Shown here piece after piece: positions 7,691 to 17,365 of a stretch of 64,000 nt of DNA (position 1 is the stretch's first letter; the number at the start of each line of letters is the position of its first letter). The DNA comes from CAVSWT01 sp963782985. Lineage in GTDB: Bacteria; Bacteroidota; Ignavibacteria; Ignavibacteriales; Ignavibacteriaceae. The DNA is taken from positions 310,001 to 374,000 of the forward strand of contig CAWALU010000003.1 of NCBI GenBank assembly GCA_963782985.1, given 5' to 3'. Under the pieces are notes generated by a model. The model saw nothing but the letters and a program-made list of their open reading frames with translations, searched no databases and was not told the origin of the DNA. The translations under genes and the position numbers were made by a program.

Positions 7691-9568
7691 TTATTGTTTA
7701 CTAATTATTTTTTCCATTTCATCCATAACTGTATTCATTTTATTCATTGTTAAATCAAATGCTTCCGATGAAAGCGGATCAATGCCAGCCTTCTTAATTA
7801 AATTTAAAGGATAATCCGAATCGCCGCCTTTTAAAATATTATAATAAGCGTCAACCGCCGGCTGACCTTCTTTCATAATTTTTTCAGCAAACGCCGTTGC
7901 GTAAATTAATGAAGTTGAATACTGATAAACATAATATGTGTAGCTTATAAAATGTGGAATATATTCCCATTCGTATTTTATATAATCATCAATTTTACAA
8001 ATTCCTGCATCGTTCCCGTAATATCTTTTAACAATATCATAATAAATATCGCTCATAATTTCACCGTTAAGCGGTTCATTGTTTTCAATTTTTTTATGAA
8101 TATCCCACTCAAATTCCGCAAAGGAAGTCTGTCTAAAAATTGTTGTTCTTAATAATTCAAGATAGCTGCCGAGCAAGAATAATTTTTCCTTTTCCGATTT
8201 AACATGATCTTGCATATAGTTGTTTAGTAAAGTCTCGTTGCAGGTGGAAGCAATTTCAGCGACAAATATCGGATAGTTGGAATATTGGTACGGCTGAAAT
8301 TTATTTGAAAAATAAGAGTGCATTGTATGCCCAAGTTCGTGGGCTAAAGTTGAAACTGATTCCCAATCATCTGTCCAATTCATTAAAATGTAAGGATGAA
8401 CATCGTAAGCGCTGCCGGTGGAATATGCGCCGCTGCGTTTTCCGTTTGTCGCCATATAATCGATCCATCGGTTATCAAATGCTTTTTGAACCGTAGATTG
8501 ATAATCATCGCCTAAAGGCTGCAAAGCGTTTAAAATAACTTTTTGTCCTTCCGGCACAGTAAAATCCATATCAACTTTATCCACTAAAGAAGTGTACAAA
8601 TCATAATAATGAAGCGTATCAACTCCGAGCATTTTTTGTTTAAGTTTTAAAAATCTATGTAGCGTTGGTAAATTTTTATTTATTTGTTTTATAAGATTTT
8701 CATAAACAGAAGTGGGAACATTAAAATTGTCGAGCGAAGCCTCTAATGTACTTTTATATTTTTTATCTTTTGAATAAACCCAATCGGCGCGGACTTTACC
8801 GGCAAGATTAAGCCCAATTGTATTTTTAAATTTAGCATAATTATTAAAGAAAGCGTCAAATATTTTGGCTCTGTCTTCTCGGTTTTTTGTAGTTCTGTAA
8901 CGAGTATAACTGGAACTTGTTAATTCCACTTCGCTTCCATCAGAAAGCTTTACTTTTGGAAATGGCATTTCAGCATTACTAAATGTGCTGTAAACATTTT
9001 CCATCGTTCCTGAAACTTGTCCAAAGCTGGCAAGAATTTGTTCTTCCGAAGCGCTTAAAGTGTGGTCTCTCAGTCTTTGAATATTTTCAATTACACCTGA
9101 ATAATCTTTTAATTCAGGTTTGTCATTATAAAATTGTTCAATTTTTTGGGGATCAATTTTTAAAATTTCAGGATTGATAAAAGAAGAAACTTCTGAAAAT
9201 TTTGTAGCTAATGTAGACGCTTCCTGAAATAAAGATTCATTTTCTCCTTTGCGAAGGTCTTCATCTTTTAAATCATTTGCGTATTCGTACAGCATCGAAA
9301 AATCTTTACTCACATTAAAATAAGTCTTTAACGTGTACAACAGGTTGTCAGCGCTTTCAGAAAGGCTGCCTTTGTATTTGGCGATGTCTTCTATCCTTTT
9401 TTCAATTTCATCTTTAGCTTTTCTCCAATCATCTTGCGAAGAATAAAGATCGGTTAAATTCCATTTATATTTACTTTCAACATCCTTTCTTTCAAGGTCT
9501 TGAGATAAATTTTTTATTGGAATAATAAAAAGCAAAGTTATTAAAAGCGGAAAAATCTTTTTGAACAT
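7691..9568 (-). CDS. pepF: Exported oligoendopeptidase F-type metallopeptidase (M3 family)
   Basis: 625 residues with an N-terminal signal peptide (MFKKIFPLLITLLFIIP, cleavage expected near residue 22). An M3B/PepF N-terminal helical region follows (KYKWNLTDLYSSQDDW is typical), then the zinc site TLAHELGHTMHSYFSN near residue 409 (HExxH) with a downstream glutamate in FVAEIASTCNETLL. M3 peptidases cleave short oligopeptides inside a closed helical channel. Most PepF proteins are cytoplasmic at about 600 residues, so the signal peptide suggests a periplasmic role in peptide scavenging. It is a single gene, divergent from ada, with a strong terminator downstream. Confidence 0.92.
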   Translation of the reverse strand: MFKKIFPLLITLLFIIPIKNLSQDLERKDVESKYKWNLTDLYSSQDDWRKAKDEIEKRIEDIAKYKGSLSESADNLLYTLKTYFNVSKDFSMLYEYANDLKDEDLRKGENESLFQEASTLATKFSEVSSFINPEILKIDPQKIEQFYNDKPELKDYSGVIENIQRLRDHTLSASEEQILASFGQVSGTMENVYSTFSNAEMPFPKVKLSDGSEVELTSSSYTRYRTTKNREDRAKIFDAFFNNYAKFKNTIGLNLAGKVRADWVYSKDKKYKSTLEASLDNFNVPTSVYENLIKQINKNLPTLHRFLKLKQKMLGVDTLHYYDLYTSLVDKVDMDFTVPEGQKVILNALQPLGDDYQSTVQKAFDNRWIDYMATNGKRSGAYSTGSAYDVHPYILMNWTDDWESVSTLAHELGHTMHSYFSNKFQPYQYSNYPIFVAEIASTCNETLLNNYMQDHVKSEKEKLFLLGSYLELLRTTIFRQTSFAEFEWDIHKKIENNEPLNGEIMSDIYYDIVKRYYGNDAGICKIDDYIKYEWEYIPHFISYTYYVYQYSTSLIYATAFAEKIMKEGQPAVDAYYNILKGGDSDYPLNLIKKAGIDPLSSEAFDLTMNKMNTVMDEMEKIISKQ

Positions 9569-9752
9569 AATTCCCTCTCAAAAAAAATATTTAGAAAAAT
9601 TATGGATTTAAGTTAAATAAAAGAGAAGATAACTTCTAACCAGAATTTTGTTAATCATTTTGAATTAAAAAAATCTAACTAAATATATAGTTGAAAAAAT
9701 TTGATGATAATTTTTCGGTAGAATACTTTTTTATTTTTTATAATTTAGAGCC

Positions 9753-10829
9753 ATGCAAATAAACGAATTACCCCAAACAGAAATTATGTACAAAGCCCTA
9801 TTAAATAGGGACGATTCCTATGAAGGAGTTTTTTTTGTCGGCGTTAAAACTACAGGGATTTTTTGCAGACCTGTTTGTCCTGCAAAAAAACCAAAGTTGG
9901 AAAATATTGAGTTCTTCAAAAATATTAATCAAGCGATTGTCGCCGGTTATAAGCCTTGTAAAAGATGCAAGCCTCTCGAGCTAAAGGGAACTTTTCCCGC
10001 ATGGATGAAAAATATTTTAGCGGAAGTTGAAAAGAACCCCGGCAAAAAATGGAGGGATTATGAAATTAGAAATTTAGGAATTGATCCCAATAAAATAAGA
10101 CGATTATTTAAAGCAAATTTTAATATGACCTTTCACGCTTATACAAGATTTAGGAGGTTAGGAATGGCGCTTGGAAATATTAAAGAGGGCGAAAATATTA
10201 TACAAACCGCTTATGACTCCGGCTTCGAATCTTTAAGCGGATTTAATGACGCGGTAAAAAAACTTACCGGAAATTCCCCTTCTAAATCAAAAGAATCTAA
10301 CTTAGTTCTGGCTACAAGACTTTTAACTCCCTTAGGACCAATGCTTGCAATGGCTTCAGATAAAGGAATTTGCCTGGTAGAATTTATTGACCGAAAAATG
10401 TTAGAGACACAAATTAAAAGAGTGATAAAAAATTTAAATTGTATAATTATACCTGGCTTTAATGATCACTTAAAAAATTTAAAGCATCAGCTTAATGAAT
10501 ATTTTAATGGCAGCCGTAAAGTTTTTGATTTGCCGCTGCACTTATCGGGAACTAAATTTCAAACTAGCGTTTGGAATGAATTGCAAAAATTGCCTTACGG
10601 TAAAACAACTTCTTATGATCAAATTGCAAAATCGGCGCAAAATAAAAATGCGGTTAGAGCTGCGGCTACTGCTAACGGCGACAACCGGATTGCAATTGTA
10701 ATTCCCTGTCATCGAGTTATTGGCAAAGACGGAAAACTGCGGGGATACGGCGGAGGGCTTTGGCGAAAAAAATGGCTGTTGGATTTTGAACAAAAATCGC
10801 AAACTTTATTCAATCAATCTCTAAATTAA
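9753..10829 (+). CDS. ada: Ada: bifunctional methylated-DNA repair methyltransferase and transcription activator
   Basis: 358 residues containing all three Ada modules. The N-terminal zinc domain has C38, C42, C69 and C72 at exactly the E. coli Ada spacing (FFCRPVCPAKKP and KPCKRCKP); C38 is the phosphotriester methyl acceptor. A central AraC-type helix-turn-helix follows (about 85-180). The C-terminal O6-methylguanine methyltransferase has the acceptor C319 in IPCHRVIGKDGKLRGYGGG. Methylation of C38 is known to turn Ada into an activator of its own regulon. An AlkD-like glycosylase at 49647 is another alkylation-repair gene in the window, though not adjacent. No Ada box could be identified by eye. 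Confidence 0.95.
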   Translation: MQINELPQTEIMYKALLNRDDSYEGVFFVGVKTTGIFCRPVCPAKKPKLENIEFFKNINQAIVAGYKPCKRCKPLELKGTFPAWMKNILAEVEKNPGKKWRDYEIRNLGIDPNKIRRLFKANFNMTFHAYTRFRRLGMALGNIKEGENIIQTAYDSGFESLSGFNDAVKKLTGNSPSKSKESNLVLATRLLTPLGPMLAMASDKGICLVEFIDRKMLETQIKRVIKNLNCIIIPGFNDHLKNLKHQLNEYFNGSRKVFDLPLHLSGTKFQTSVWNELQKLPYGKTTSYDQIAKSAQNKNAVRAAATANGDNRIAIVIPCHRVIGKDGKLRGYGGGLWRKKWLLDFEQKSQTLFNQSLN

Positions 10830-10869
10830 TATGATTTTATTTATTAAGACTTCATCGCTTCAACTTAGT

Positions 10870-10899
10870 TTGAGTTTATTATTTCAATTCCCGTATATT
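10870..10899 (+). promoter_or_regulatory. Candidate sigma-70 promoter for the SDR gene
   Basis: TTGAGT (10870-10875), 18-base spacer, TATATT (10894-10899), about 48 bp before the ATG at 10947. The match is reasonable, but AT-rich DNA gives chance hits. Confidence 0.35.
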
Positions 10900-10946
10900 T
10901 AATAACAGTGCGAAGAACTTTTTAGAAAAAATAATTTGGAGAATAA

Positions 10947-11714
10947 ATGAAAAACTTAAAAAATAAAATTGCATTGGTAACCGGCGGAAGCAGAGGCTTA
11001 GGTAAAAACATGGCGCTGCGCTTAGCCGAACAAGGTGCCGATATAATTCTCACATACAATTCTAAAAAAGAAGATGCCGAAAATGTTGTTTCGGAAATTG
11101 AAAAAATTGGTCAAAAAGCGGCGGCTTTGCAATTTGACGTTTCAGATTTAAAATCATTTGATGAATTTATAAATCAAATTTCAAAAATATTGAATGATAA
11201 ATTTGGAAAAAACAAATTCGATTTTCTTATAAACAACGCCGGCATAGGAGCTTCAATTCCATTTTTAAAAGTTGAAGAAAATGATTTTGATGCGATGATG
11301 AACACTCATTTTAAAGGCGTTTTTTTTCTAACTCAAAAAGCATTAGCGGCGATGAATGATAAAGGAAGAATAATAAATTTATCAAGCGGAACAACCCGCT
11401 TTTGCAACCCGGACTATTCTGTTTACGCTTCGATGAAAGGAGCGATTGAGGTATTTACAAAATACGCCGCTAAAGAAGTTGGCTCGCGCGGAATTACAGC
11501 TAATGTTGTAGCCCCTGGTCCGATTGAAACTGATTTTAATAATGCGGCGATTAGAAATAATCCTGAACTAAAATCGCGCTTAGCGTCGCTTACAGCTTTG
11601 GGCAGAGTAGGCGAAGCGGAAGATATTGGCGGCATTGTAGCTTTTTTATGTTCCGAAGACGGCTCCTGGATTAATGGACAACGCATTGAAGCATCGGGCG
11701 GAATAAATTTGTAA
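10947..11714 (+). CDS. Short-chain dehydrogenase/reductase (FabG-like)
   Basis: A 255-residue classical SDR. It has the Rossmann glycine motif VTGGSRGLGKNMA (11-22), NNAGIGAS after beta-4, a catalytic serine in LSSG, and Y-x-x-x-K in YSVYASMKGA near residue 160. The PG motif VVAPGPIETDF and the C-terminal SWINGQRIEASGG are typical of 3-oxoacyl-ACP-reductase-like NAD(P)H enzymes. The substrate is not determined; isolated FabG-like genes outside fab operons often act on other carbonyls. Its ATG has GGAG 7 bases upstream. It converges with the glycogen phosphorylase gene, 22 bp stop to stop. Confidence 0.9.
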   Translation: MKNLKNKIALVTGGSRGLGKNMALRLAEQGADIILTYNSKKEDAENVVSEIEKIGQKAAALQFDVSDLKSFDEFINQISKILNDKFGKNKFDFLINNAGIGASIPFLKVEENDFDAMMNTHFKGVFFLTQKALAAMNDKGRIINLSSGTTRFCNPDYSVYASMKGAIEVFTKYAAKEVGSRGITANVVAPGPIETDFNNAAIRNNPELKSRLASLTALGRVGEAEDIGGIVAFLCSEDGSWINGQRIEASGGINL

Positions 11715-11722
11715 AATTTAGG

Positions 11723-11745
11723 GGGAAGTAATTTTTTTATTTCCC
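11723..11745. terminator. Possible overlapping terminator between SDR and glgP
   Basis: GGGAAGTAA / TTATTTCCC can pair over 9 positions (one G-U) around a T5 loop. It straddles the 3' ends of both convergent genes and includes the glgP stop codon. There is no T-run after the stem, so support is weak. Confidence 0.3.
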
Positions 11746-14220
11746 ATCTAAATCAACTTTAACCGGTTTAATTTTCCATATTTTATCAGAGTATTCCTTA
11801 ATGGATCTATCGCTGGAAAATTTTCCTATGCGCGCTACATTAAAAATTGATCTTCGCGTCCATTGATCTACATCCTTAAATAATTCGCTTACTTTTTTCT
11901 GCGTATCAATATATGATTGATAATCTGCAAACAAGCAATAGTAATCGTGTTCCATTAGTTCATCAGTTAATGGCTTAAAAATACCGGGTTCGTCTTCGTT
12001 AAAATAATTTGAAGCAATCATATCAACTACGCGCTTTAAATCTTTATTGTTTTCATAATACTCGCGCGGATTGTAACCGTTGGCTTTTAGCTCTTCCACT
12101 TCGTTTGCAAGCAGCCCAAAAATAAAAATATTATCGTCGCCGACTTCCTCTCTAATTTCAATATTTGCTCCGTCCATTGTTCCGATAGTAAGCGCGCCAT
12201 TTAACGCAAACTTCATATTGCCGGTGCCTGAAGCTTCTAAGCCCGCGGTGGAAATTTGTTCCGATAAATCGGAAGCGGGAATTATTTTTTCGGCAAGCGA
12301 TACGGAATAATTTTTAATAAATATAACTTTTAATTTCCCGCCAATCCCTTCGTCATTATTAATTACATCGGCAACTGAGTTTATTAATTTGATTATAAGT
12401 TTAGCCATATAATAACCCGGGGCAGCTTTACCGCCGAAGATTACGGTGCGGGGGACGATATCTATTTGAGGATCATCTTTAATTTTATTGTAAAGAGTAA
12501 TAATGTGAAAAACATTTAGCAGCTGTCGTTTGTACTGATGAAATCTTTTTATTTGAACGTCAAACATTGAATCGGGATTTATTTCTACGTCGTTTTCCTG
12601 TTTAATTAATTGGATAAGAATTTTTTTGCTTAACCATTTTGAAGTGCGCCAAAATTCTTTGAAGTCCATATTGTTTACAAATTTTTCCAACTTTTTTAAC
12701 TGAGGTAAATCAGTAACCCAACCATCTCCAATTCTATCAGAAATTAATTCTGAAAGAAATGGATCCGCGGTTTTAAGCCATCGGCGGGGAGTAATGCCGT
12801 TGGTTACATTAATAAATTTTTTAGGATAAATTTTATTGAAGTGATAAAATATTTTCGCTTTTAATATTTCGGTATGAAGAGCGGCAACGCCGTTTACTTT
12901 ATGGCTGCACACAATTGCGAGATGCGACATACGTATTGACTTTGGTTCGCCTTCGCCAATAATAGATACTTCGGCAATTACGGAATCATCATTACTGTAA
13001 TTTTCTCGAACATGATTTAAGAACCTTGCATTTATTTCATAAATAATTTGTAAATGCCTGGGCAAAAGTTTTTCAAACAACGGAACTTGCCATTGCTCTA
13101 AAGCCTCAGGCACCACAGTATGATTTGTATATGAAAAAGTTTTAACCGTAATTTCCCACGCTTCATCCCAGCTAAACTTTTCTTCATCAAGCAGCAGTCT
13201 CATTAATTCCGCTGTGGCAATTACAGGATGAGTATCGTTTAATTGTATGGCGGTTTTTTCCGCGAATGTTTTTAAAGATTTATTGCTGATTCTAAATTTT
13301 CTAATAATATCCTGCAGCGTTGCCGATACGAAAAAATATTCCTGCTGAAGCCGTAAAGATTTTCCGATTGCAAGATTATCATTTGGATATAAAACTTTAG
13401 AAATATTTTCAGAAAGATTTTCGTTTTCAACTGCCTTTAAATAATTGCCGCTGTTAAATTCTGTAAAGCTAAAATCAGTTGCGGCGCGCGATGACCACAA
13501 TCTTAAATTATTTACTGTGTTTGTTCTATAGCCCGGAATGGGAATATCATAAGCAACCGCAAGCACATCGTTTGTATCTATCCAATCATAAAAAGTTTTT
13601 CCGTCCTCTTGTTTTGTTACAACCGAGCCTCCAAATTTTACTCTAAAAACCAATCGTCTTCTTAAAATCTCCCAGGGATTTCCATAAGCAATCCAGTTAT
13701 CGGCTTGTTCAACCTGGTAGCCGTTTTCTATTTCCTGTTTGAAAATTCCATAATCATATCTAATTCCATAACCAAAAGCGGGCAAGTTTAAAGTCGCCAT
13801 TGAATCTAAAAAGCAGGCTGCTAATCTTCCCAAACCGCCGTTGCCCAAGCCCATATCCGGTTCAAGCTCGCGTATGTCTTCTAAATTGTAACCAATATTT
13901 TTTAAAATATTATAACACTCGTCATAAAAATTTAAATTGATAAGAGCATTGCCCAATAGTCTCCCCATTAAAAATTCCATTGAAAGATAATAAACGCGCT
14001 TAACATTTTTTTCTTTATACTTTTGCTGAGTGCGCAGCCATCTTCTAACAAGTCTGTCTCTAATCGAAAGCGATAAAGCGAAATAAGCGTCGTCGTCAGT
14101 TATAGTGAACTTATCTTTTACAAGCATAAATTCTAAATGCTCCGCAAACTGATTTGAAAGAGTAAAACTGGAAGGATCTTCTTTATCTGTAAAAAAAACT
14201 GAATCGGTTTTTAAACTCAT
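11737..14220 (-). CDS. glgP: Glycogen/maltodextrin phosphorylase
   Basis: 827 residues, the usual length of GT35 alpha-glucan phosphorylases, which release glucose-1-phosphate from glycogen. Visible landmarks are the N-terminal KRVYYLSMEFLMGRLLGN, the glycine-rich EPDMGLGNGGLGRLAACF, and FVNVTNGITPRRWL. The pyridoxal-phosphate lysine (about K669) is in GTGNMKFALNGALTIGT, followed by DGANIEI. All conserved active-site blocks are present. It is transcribed alone on the minus strand, and no other glycogen gene is in the window. Confidence 0.97.
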   Translation of the reverse strand: MSLKTDSVFFTDKEDPSSFTLSNQFAEHLEFMLVKDKFTITDDDAYFALSLSIRDRLVRRWLRTQQKYKEKNVKRVYYLSMEFLMGRLLGNALINLNFYDECYNILKNIGYNLEDIRELEPDMGLGNGGLGRLAACFLDSMATLNLPAFGYGIRYDYGIFKQEIENGYQVEQADNWIAYGNPWEILRRRLVFRVKFGGSVVTKQEDGKTFYDWIDTNDVLAVAYDIPIPGYRTNTVNNLRLWSSRAATDFSFTEFNSGNYLKAVENENLSENISKVLYPNDNLAIGKSLRLQQEYFFVSATLQDIIRKFRISNKSLKTFAEKTAIQLNDTHPVIATAELMRLLLDEEKFSWDEAWEITVKTFSYTNHTVVPEALEQWQVPLFEKLLPRHLQIIYEINARFLNHVRENYSNDDSVIAEVSIIGEGEPKSIRMSHLAIVCSHKVNGVAALHTEILKAKIFYHFNKIYPKKFINVTNGITPRRWLKTADPFLSELISDRIGDGWVTDLPQLKKLEKFVNNMDFKEFWRTSKWLSKKILIQLIKQENDVEINPDSMFDVQIKRFHQYKRQLLNVFHIITLYNKIKDDPQIDIVPRTVIFGGKAAPGYYMAKLIIKLINSVADVINNDEGIGGKLKVIFIKNYSVSLAEKIIPASDLSEQISTAGLEASGTGNMKFALNGALTIGTMDGANIEIREEVGDDNIFIFGLLANEVEELKANGYNPREYYENNKDLKRVVDMIASNYFNEDEPGIFKPLTDELMEHDYYCLFADYQSYIDTQKKVSELFKDVDQWTRRSIFNVARIGKFSSDRSIKEYSDKIWKIKPVKVDLDGK

Positions 14221-14343
14221 AATATTCCTTTAGTATTATCTCGAGAAAGTTTTTAATTTATTATTGATTGGAATATAATATAAAATTCTTAAGTGTTTTA
14301 TGATTAGCATTTTACGGGATTCTTACTCTTAATCTTATGCTTA

Positions 14344-14505
14344 ACTAACTCAATTTCTTCAAGAAATTGAGTTAGTATGCTCTCAGAGCCTGCCTATGCC
14401 GAAACTTGGCTTTGTCAGGTAGGCTGAAGGCTTTCTAGCTGCGTTGCTTATTCTTTTCAGAGGATTAAAATCCTCTGTTACAAAATAATGTCGAAGCTAA
14501 GCTTC
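14344..14505. repeat. Cluster of four nested or adjacent inverted repeats
   Basis: Four inverted repeats follow in 162 bp. At 14344-14376 a perfect 16-bp palindrome (ACTAACTCAATTTCTT and its complement around one C). At 14387-14425 AGCCTGCCTA pairs imperfectly with CAGGTAGGCT. At 14458-14477 CAGAGGATT / AATCCTCTG with a 2-base gap. At 14493-14505 GAAGCT / AGCTTC. No ORF fits here. This looks like a structured intergenic repeat element or a relic of one, between glgP and the VOC gene. Confidence 0.6.
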
Positions 14506-14509
14506 TAGT

Positions 14510-15001
14510 TTATTCGTTATCCAATTCAGCAAGCAAATTCAGCAGATCCAATTGCTTGGTAACCATTTTCAAATGACCTTCATCTGTTATGGGCCAATCT
14601 TCGAAATCTCTATCACAATAAAGTTCGACGCCGTTGCCGTCAGGATCTGTAATGTAAATTGATTCGGATACTCCGTGATCAGAAGCGCCTTCAATTTTAT
14701 AATTAACTTCGTACAATCTTTTAACGAGGTTAGCTAATTCTTTTCTATCGGGAAGAAGAATTGCAAAATGATAAAGCCCTGTTGATCCGCTGGGAGCCGA
14801 TGCGGCGCCTTTGCCCGCCCATGTGTTTAAACCGATATGATGATGATAGCCGCCCGCGGAAAGAAACACCGCGCTGCTTCCGTACCAGGTTGTAACCTCA
14901 AAGCCAAGAACGTCCCTATAAAATTTTAGCGAGCGGTTTATATCGGAAACAGTTAAATGAATATGCCCGATTTTAGTTTGAGGAGGAATTTTATAATCCA
15001 C
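14510..15001 (-). CDS. VOC-family protein (glyoxalase / extradiol dioxygenase-like)
   Basis: 163 residues in the vicinal-oxygen-chelate fold. The N-terminal module begins IGHIHLTVSDINRSLKFYRD, with H13/H15 candidate metal ligands, then VLGFEV. Later segments are GLYHFAILLPDRKELA and DPDGNGVELYCDRDFEDW, which supply a second histidine and the metal glutamate. It resembles CatE/BphC-like catechol 2,3-dioxygenase halves and stand-alone glyoxalase-like proteins; true substrate unknown. The stop lies against the hairpin cluster at 14344-14505. Confidence 0.85.
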   Translation of the reverse strand: MDYKIPPQTKIGHIHLTVSDINRSLKFYRDVLGFEVTTWYGSSAVFLSAGGYHHHIGLNTWAGKGAASAPSGSTGLYHFAILLPDRKELANLVKRLYEVNYKIEGASDHGVSESIYITDPDGNGVELYCDRDFEDWPITDEGHLKMVTKQLDLLNLLAELDNE

Positions 15002-15148
15002 AAATAGTTCCTTTGGTTGAATTGTAAAAAATGAATTTAAAAGTTTAAACGTAAATTAGTAAAACTTTGATATTGTGAAAATTAAATTCACTGCTTCATA
15101 AAATAATTTACAACATATTTTTGAGTAGGAAAAAAAATTTGGCGGGAA

Positions 15149-15175
15149 TAAAAAAAGGCGGATATTTTATCCGCC
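15149..15175 (-). terminator. Terminator of the M49 peptidase gene
   Basis: Perfect 8-bp GGCGGATA / TATCCGCC stem with a 3-base loop, followed on the minus strand by T7. It lies 14 bp past the peptidase stop. Confidence 0.8.
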
Positions 15176-15188
15176 CAAATTACGTTTG

Positions 15189-17273
15189 CTAATTTTCGTT
15201 CGGAAGGAAGGAATAATTCTTTGCATAATAAAGCATCTGTTTTGTAAAATCATCCGGGTATTCAATTTTAACATCTGTAATTTTCCCATCGTCCATAACG
15301 GGAGTTAAAATTGGATTAATAAATCCTTTGTACGGCGAAGCATTTAATTTTGCATATCTCTCCTTAACTTCTTTTACAAGACTTTGATCAACTTGAACGC
15401 CGTAAGTTTCAACTAACTTTTTCGCTCCCTCAAAATCGCCTTCGGAAGTAATGCGCTGCATTTCCTTTAACAGCTGTCCGAATAATTCTCTTAATTTTTT
15501 GTAATCATTAATTACAAAATAAGTTTTGCCGTCTTTAATTTTCTTCTCAATTACATTATCGGGTATTCCCTTTTCATAAGCCCATTTAGCCACAATCTGA
15601 CGATTGCGCATGTGCGATTCTTCAAGATTATCTCCAACTTGCAATCTTCTTAATTGAAGCTGAAGTCCGTTGCGGATATAATAAATGTATTCAGCTTTGT
15701 AAGCATCGGGATTTGGAATAACTCCAATATCAATCAGCTTTTGATCGGGAAGAAAGTATAAAGCAACAAGGTCTGCGCGGGCCTCTTCAATGGTTGACGC
15801 ATAATTTTTTAACGTTTGTTTGGGAGTTCCCACGCCCGGATTTATTTGTCCCGAAGCATGACCAATAACTTCGTGCATATCGGTGTGTAGATCGTCTGTT
15901 AAAGATTTATATTTATTTAGAAGTTCCGCGTCTTCATTCGTAAAAGAAAATTCTTCATTTGAACCTGACGCTTCGGCTTGGCCGTAAGCATGAACAATAT
16001 TACCAAGATTAACTGACTTTGATCCGTGCTCTTTCCTAATCCAGGTTGAGTTTGGTAAATTAATTCCGATGGGAGTTGAAGGAGAAGCGTCGCCGGATTC
16101 AACTACAACGGTAATTACTTTTGCCGAAATTCCCACCACATTTTTCTTTTTAAATTTATTATCAATGGATGAATTATCCTCAAACCACTGCGCTTGATCG
16201 CTAATGGCTTTAATACGCTTAGTCGCTTCTTTATCTTTAAAAGAAACGATTGATTCGTAAGAGCCTTTATGCCCAAGCGGGTCGCCGTAAACTTCAATAA
16301 AACCATTTACCGCGTCGGTAAGCGACGTAGTGTCTTCAACCCACTTAATATTATAATTATCCCAAATGGTTAAATCGCCTGTCTTATAAAATTCAACTAA
16401 CTTTTGCAGAGCTTCTTTTTGCAAATTACTTTCAGCAACATTCACCGCCTTCTCAAGCCAATAAACAATTTTTTCAATTGCCGGGCTGTACATTCCGCCA
16501 ACCTTCCAAATTTTTTCAACCAGCTTACCATCTGCTTGTCCGGCAGGCGCATTTTCTTTTACGAGCTTAGAATTTAATCCGTACCAAATTGGCGTCGAAT
16601 CTTTTTTATCTTCCACATTATTATAAAACGCTTCAACTTCTTTTTGGGTTAAGTCATGATCATAATAATTATTAGCGGAAGTTTTAATTAAATCATCATT
16701 CGAATCTAGATTAACCTTTTTACCGTCAACTTTAGGATCGAACAAAATGGGAGTTAAAGTTTCAATTAACTGAGCCGCGGTTTCGTCTTGTGCTAAAGGA
16801 AGGTTTTGCTTGTCAACGCTTGTAACCAGCTGTGCAAAATATTCTTTAGAAAACGCGGGCAGAATTTTTACAGAAGAATAATGATGATGAATTCCATTTG
16901 AAAACCAAACTCGTTTTGTGTAGATCATAAAACTTTTAAATTCATCGCTTTCCTTATCGCCCGAATAATTATTTGCAATCGCTTCCAGAGTTCTTCTAAT
17001 TTTCAAATTATATTTGTAATTCTGATCATAAATAATATCTCTGCCGGAAAGCGCCGCTTGATACAAATAGTATAAAAGCTCTTTCTGTTTTAGAGAAAGT
17101 TCTTCAAAGCCCGGAACTTTATATCGCACTATTCCTAAATCAGCAAATTGTTCCGTTAAATATTTAAAATCTCCGCCATTATCCATTTCAGCTATCTCCT
17201 CATTTTTGCCGCCGTATGCCGCCATAAAAATTATCGCAGAAAAAATTATTAATAAAAATTTTAGTAATTGCAT
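15189..17273 (-). CDS. Dipeptidyl-peptidase III-like metallopeptidase (M49), exported
   Basis: 694 residues. The M49 signature HExxGH is present as HEVIGHASGQ near residue 466, and the second zinc motif (EExRAD/E) is EEARADLVALYF about 50 residues later. M49 enzymes remove dipeptides from the N-terminus of oligopeptides. The N-terminus (MQLLKFLLIIFSAIIFMAA) is a signal sequence, whereas many M49 enzymes are cytoplasmic. The bases after the hydrophobic core read AAYGGK where a lipobox would read AACGG, so the export type is uncertain (see findings). It has a solid terminator downstream and no close upstream partner. Confidence 0.9.
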   Translation of the reverse strand: MQLLKFLLIIFSAIIFMAAYGGKNEEIAEMDNGGDFKYLTEQFADLGIVRYKVPGFEELSLKQKELLYYLYQAALSGRDIIYDQNYKYNLKIRRTLEAIANNYSGDKESDEFKSFMIYTKRVWFSNGIHHHYSSVKILPAFSKEYFAQLVTSVDKQNLPLAQDETAAQLIETLTPILFDPKVDGKKVNLDSNDDLIKTSANNYYDHDLTQKEVEAFYNNVEDKKDSTPIWYGLNSKLVKENAPAGQADGKLVEKIWKVGGMYSPAIEKIVYWLEKAVNVAESNLQKEALQKLVEFYKTGDLTIWDNYNIKWVEDTTSLTDAVNGFIEVYGDPLGHKGSYESIVSFKDKEATKRIKAISDQAQWFEDNSSIDNKFKKKNVVGISAKVITVVVESGDASPSTPIGINLPNSTWIRKEHGSKSVNLGNIVHAYGQAEASGSNEEFSFTNEDAELLNKYKSLTDDLHTDMHEVIGHASGQINPGVGTPKQTLKNYASTIEEARADLVALYFLPDQKLIDIGVIPNPDAYKAEYIYYIRNGLQLQLRRLQVGDNLEESHMRNRQIVAKWAYEKGIPDNVIEKKIKDGKTYFVINDYKKLRELFGQLLKEMQRITSEGDFEGAKKLVETYGVQVDQSLVKEVKERYAKLNASPYKGFINPILTPVMDDGKITDVKIEYPDDFTKQMLYYAKNYSFLPNEN

Positions 17274-17365
17274 TTTTAAACCAATTAATATTTATAAAAA
17301 AGCGAAGCTAATTTAAGAATTATTAATTAAAAGTTTGAAATGAAAATAGTGGAAATATTAATCTA

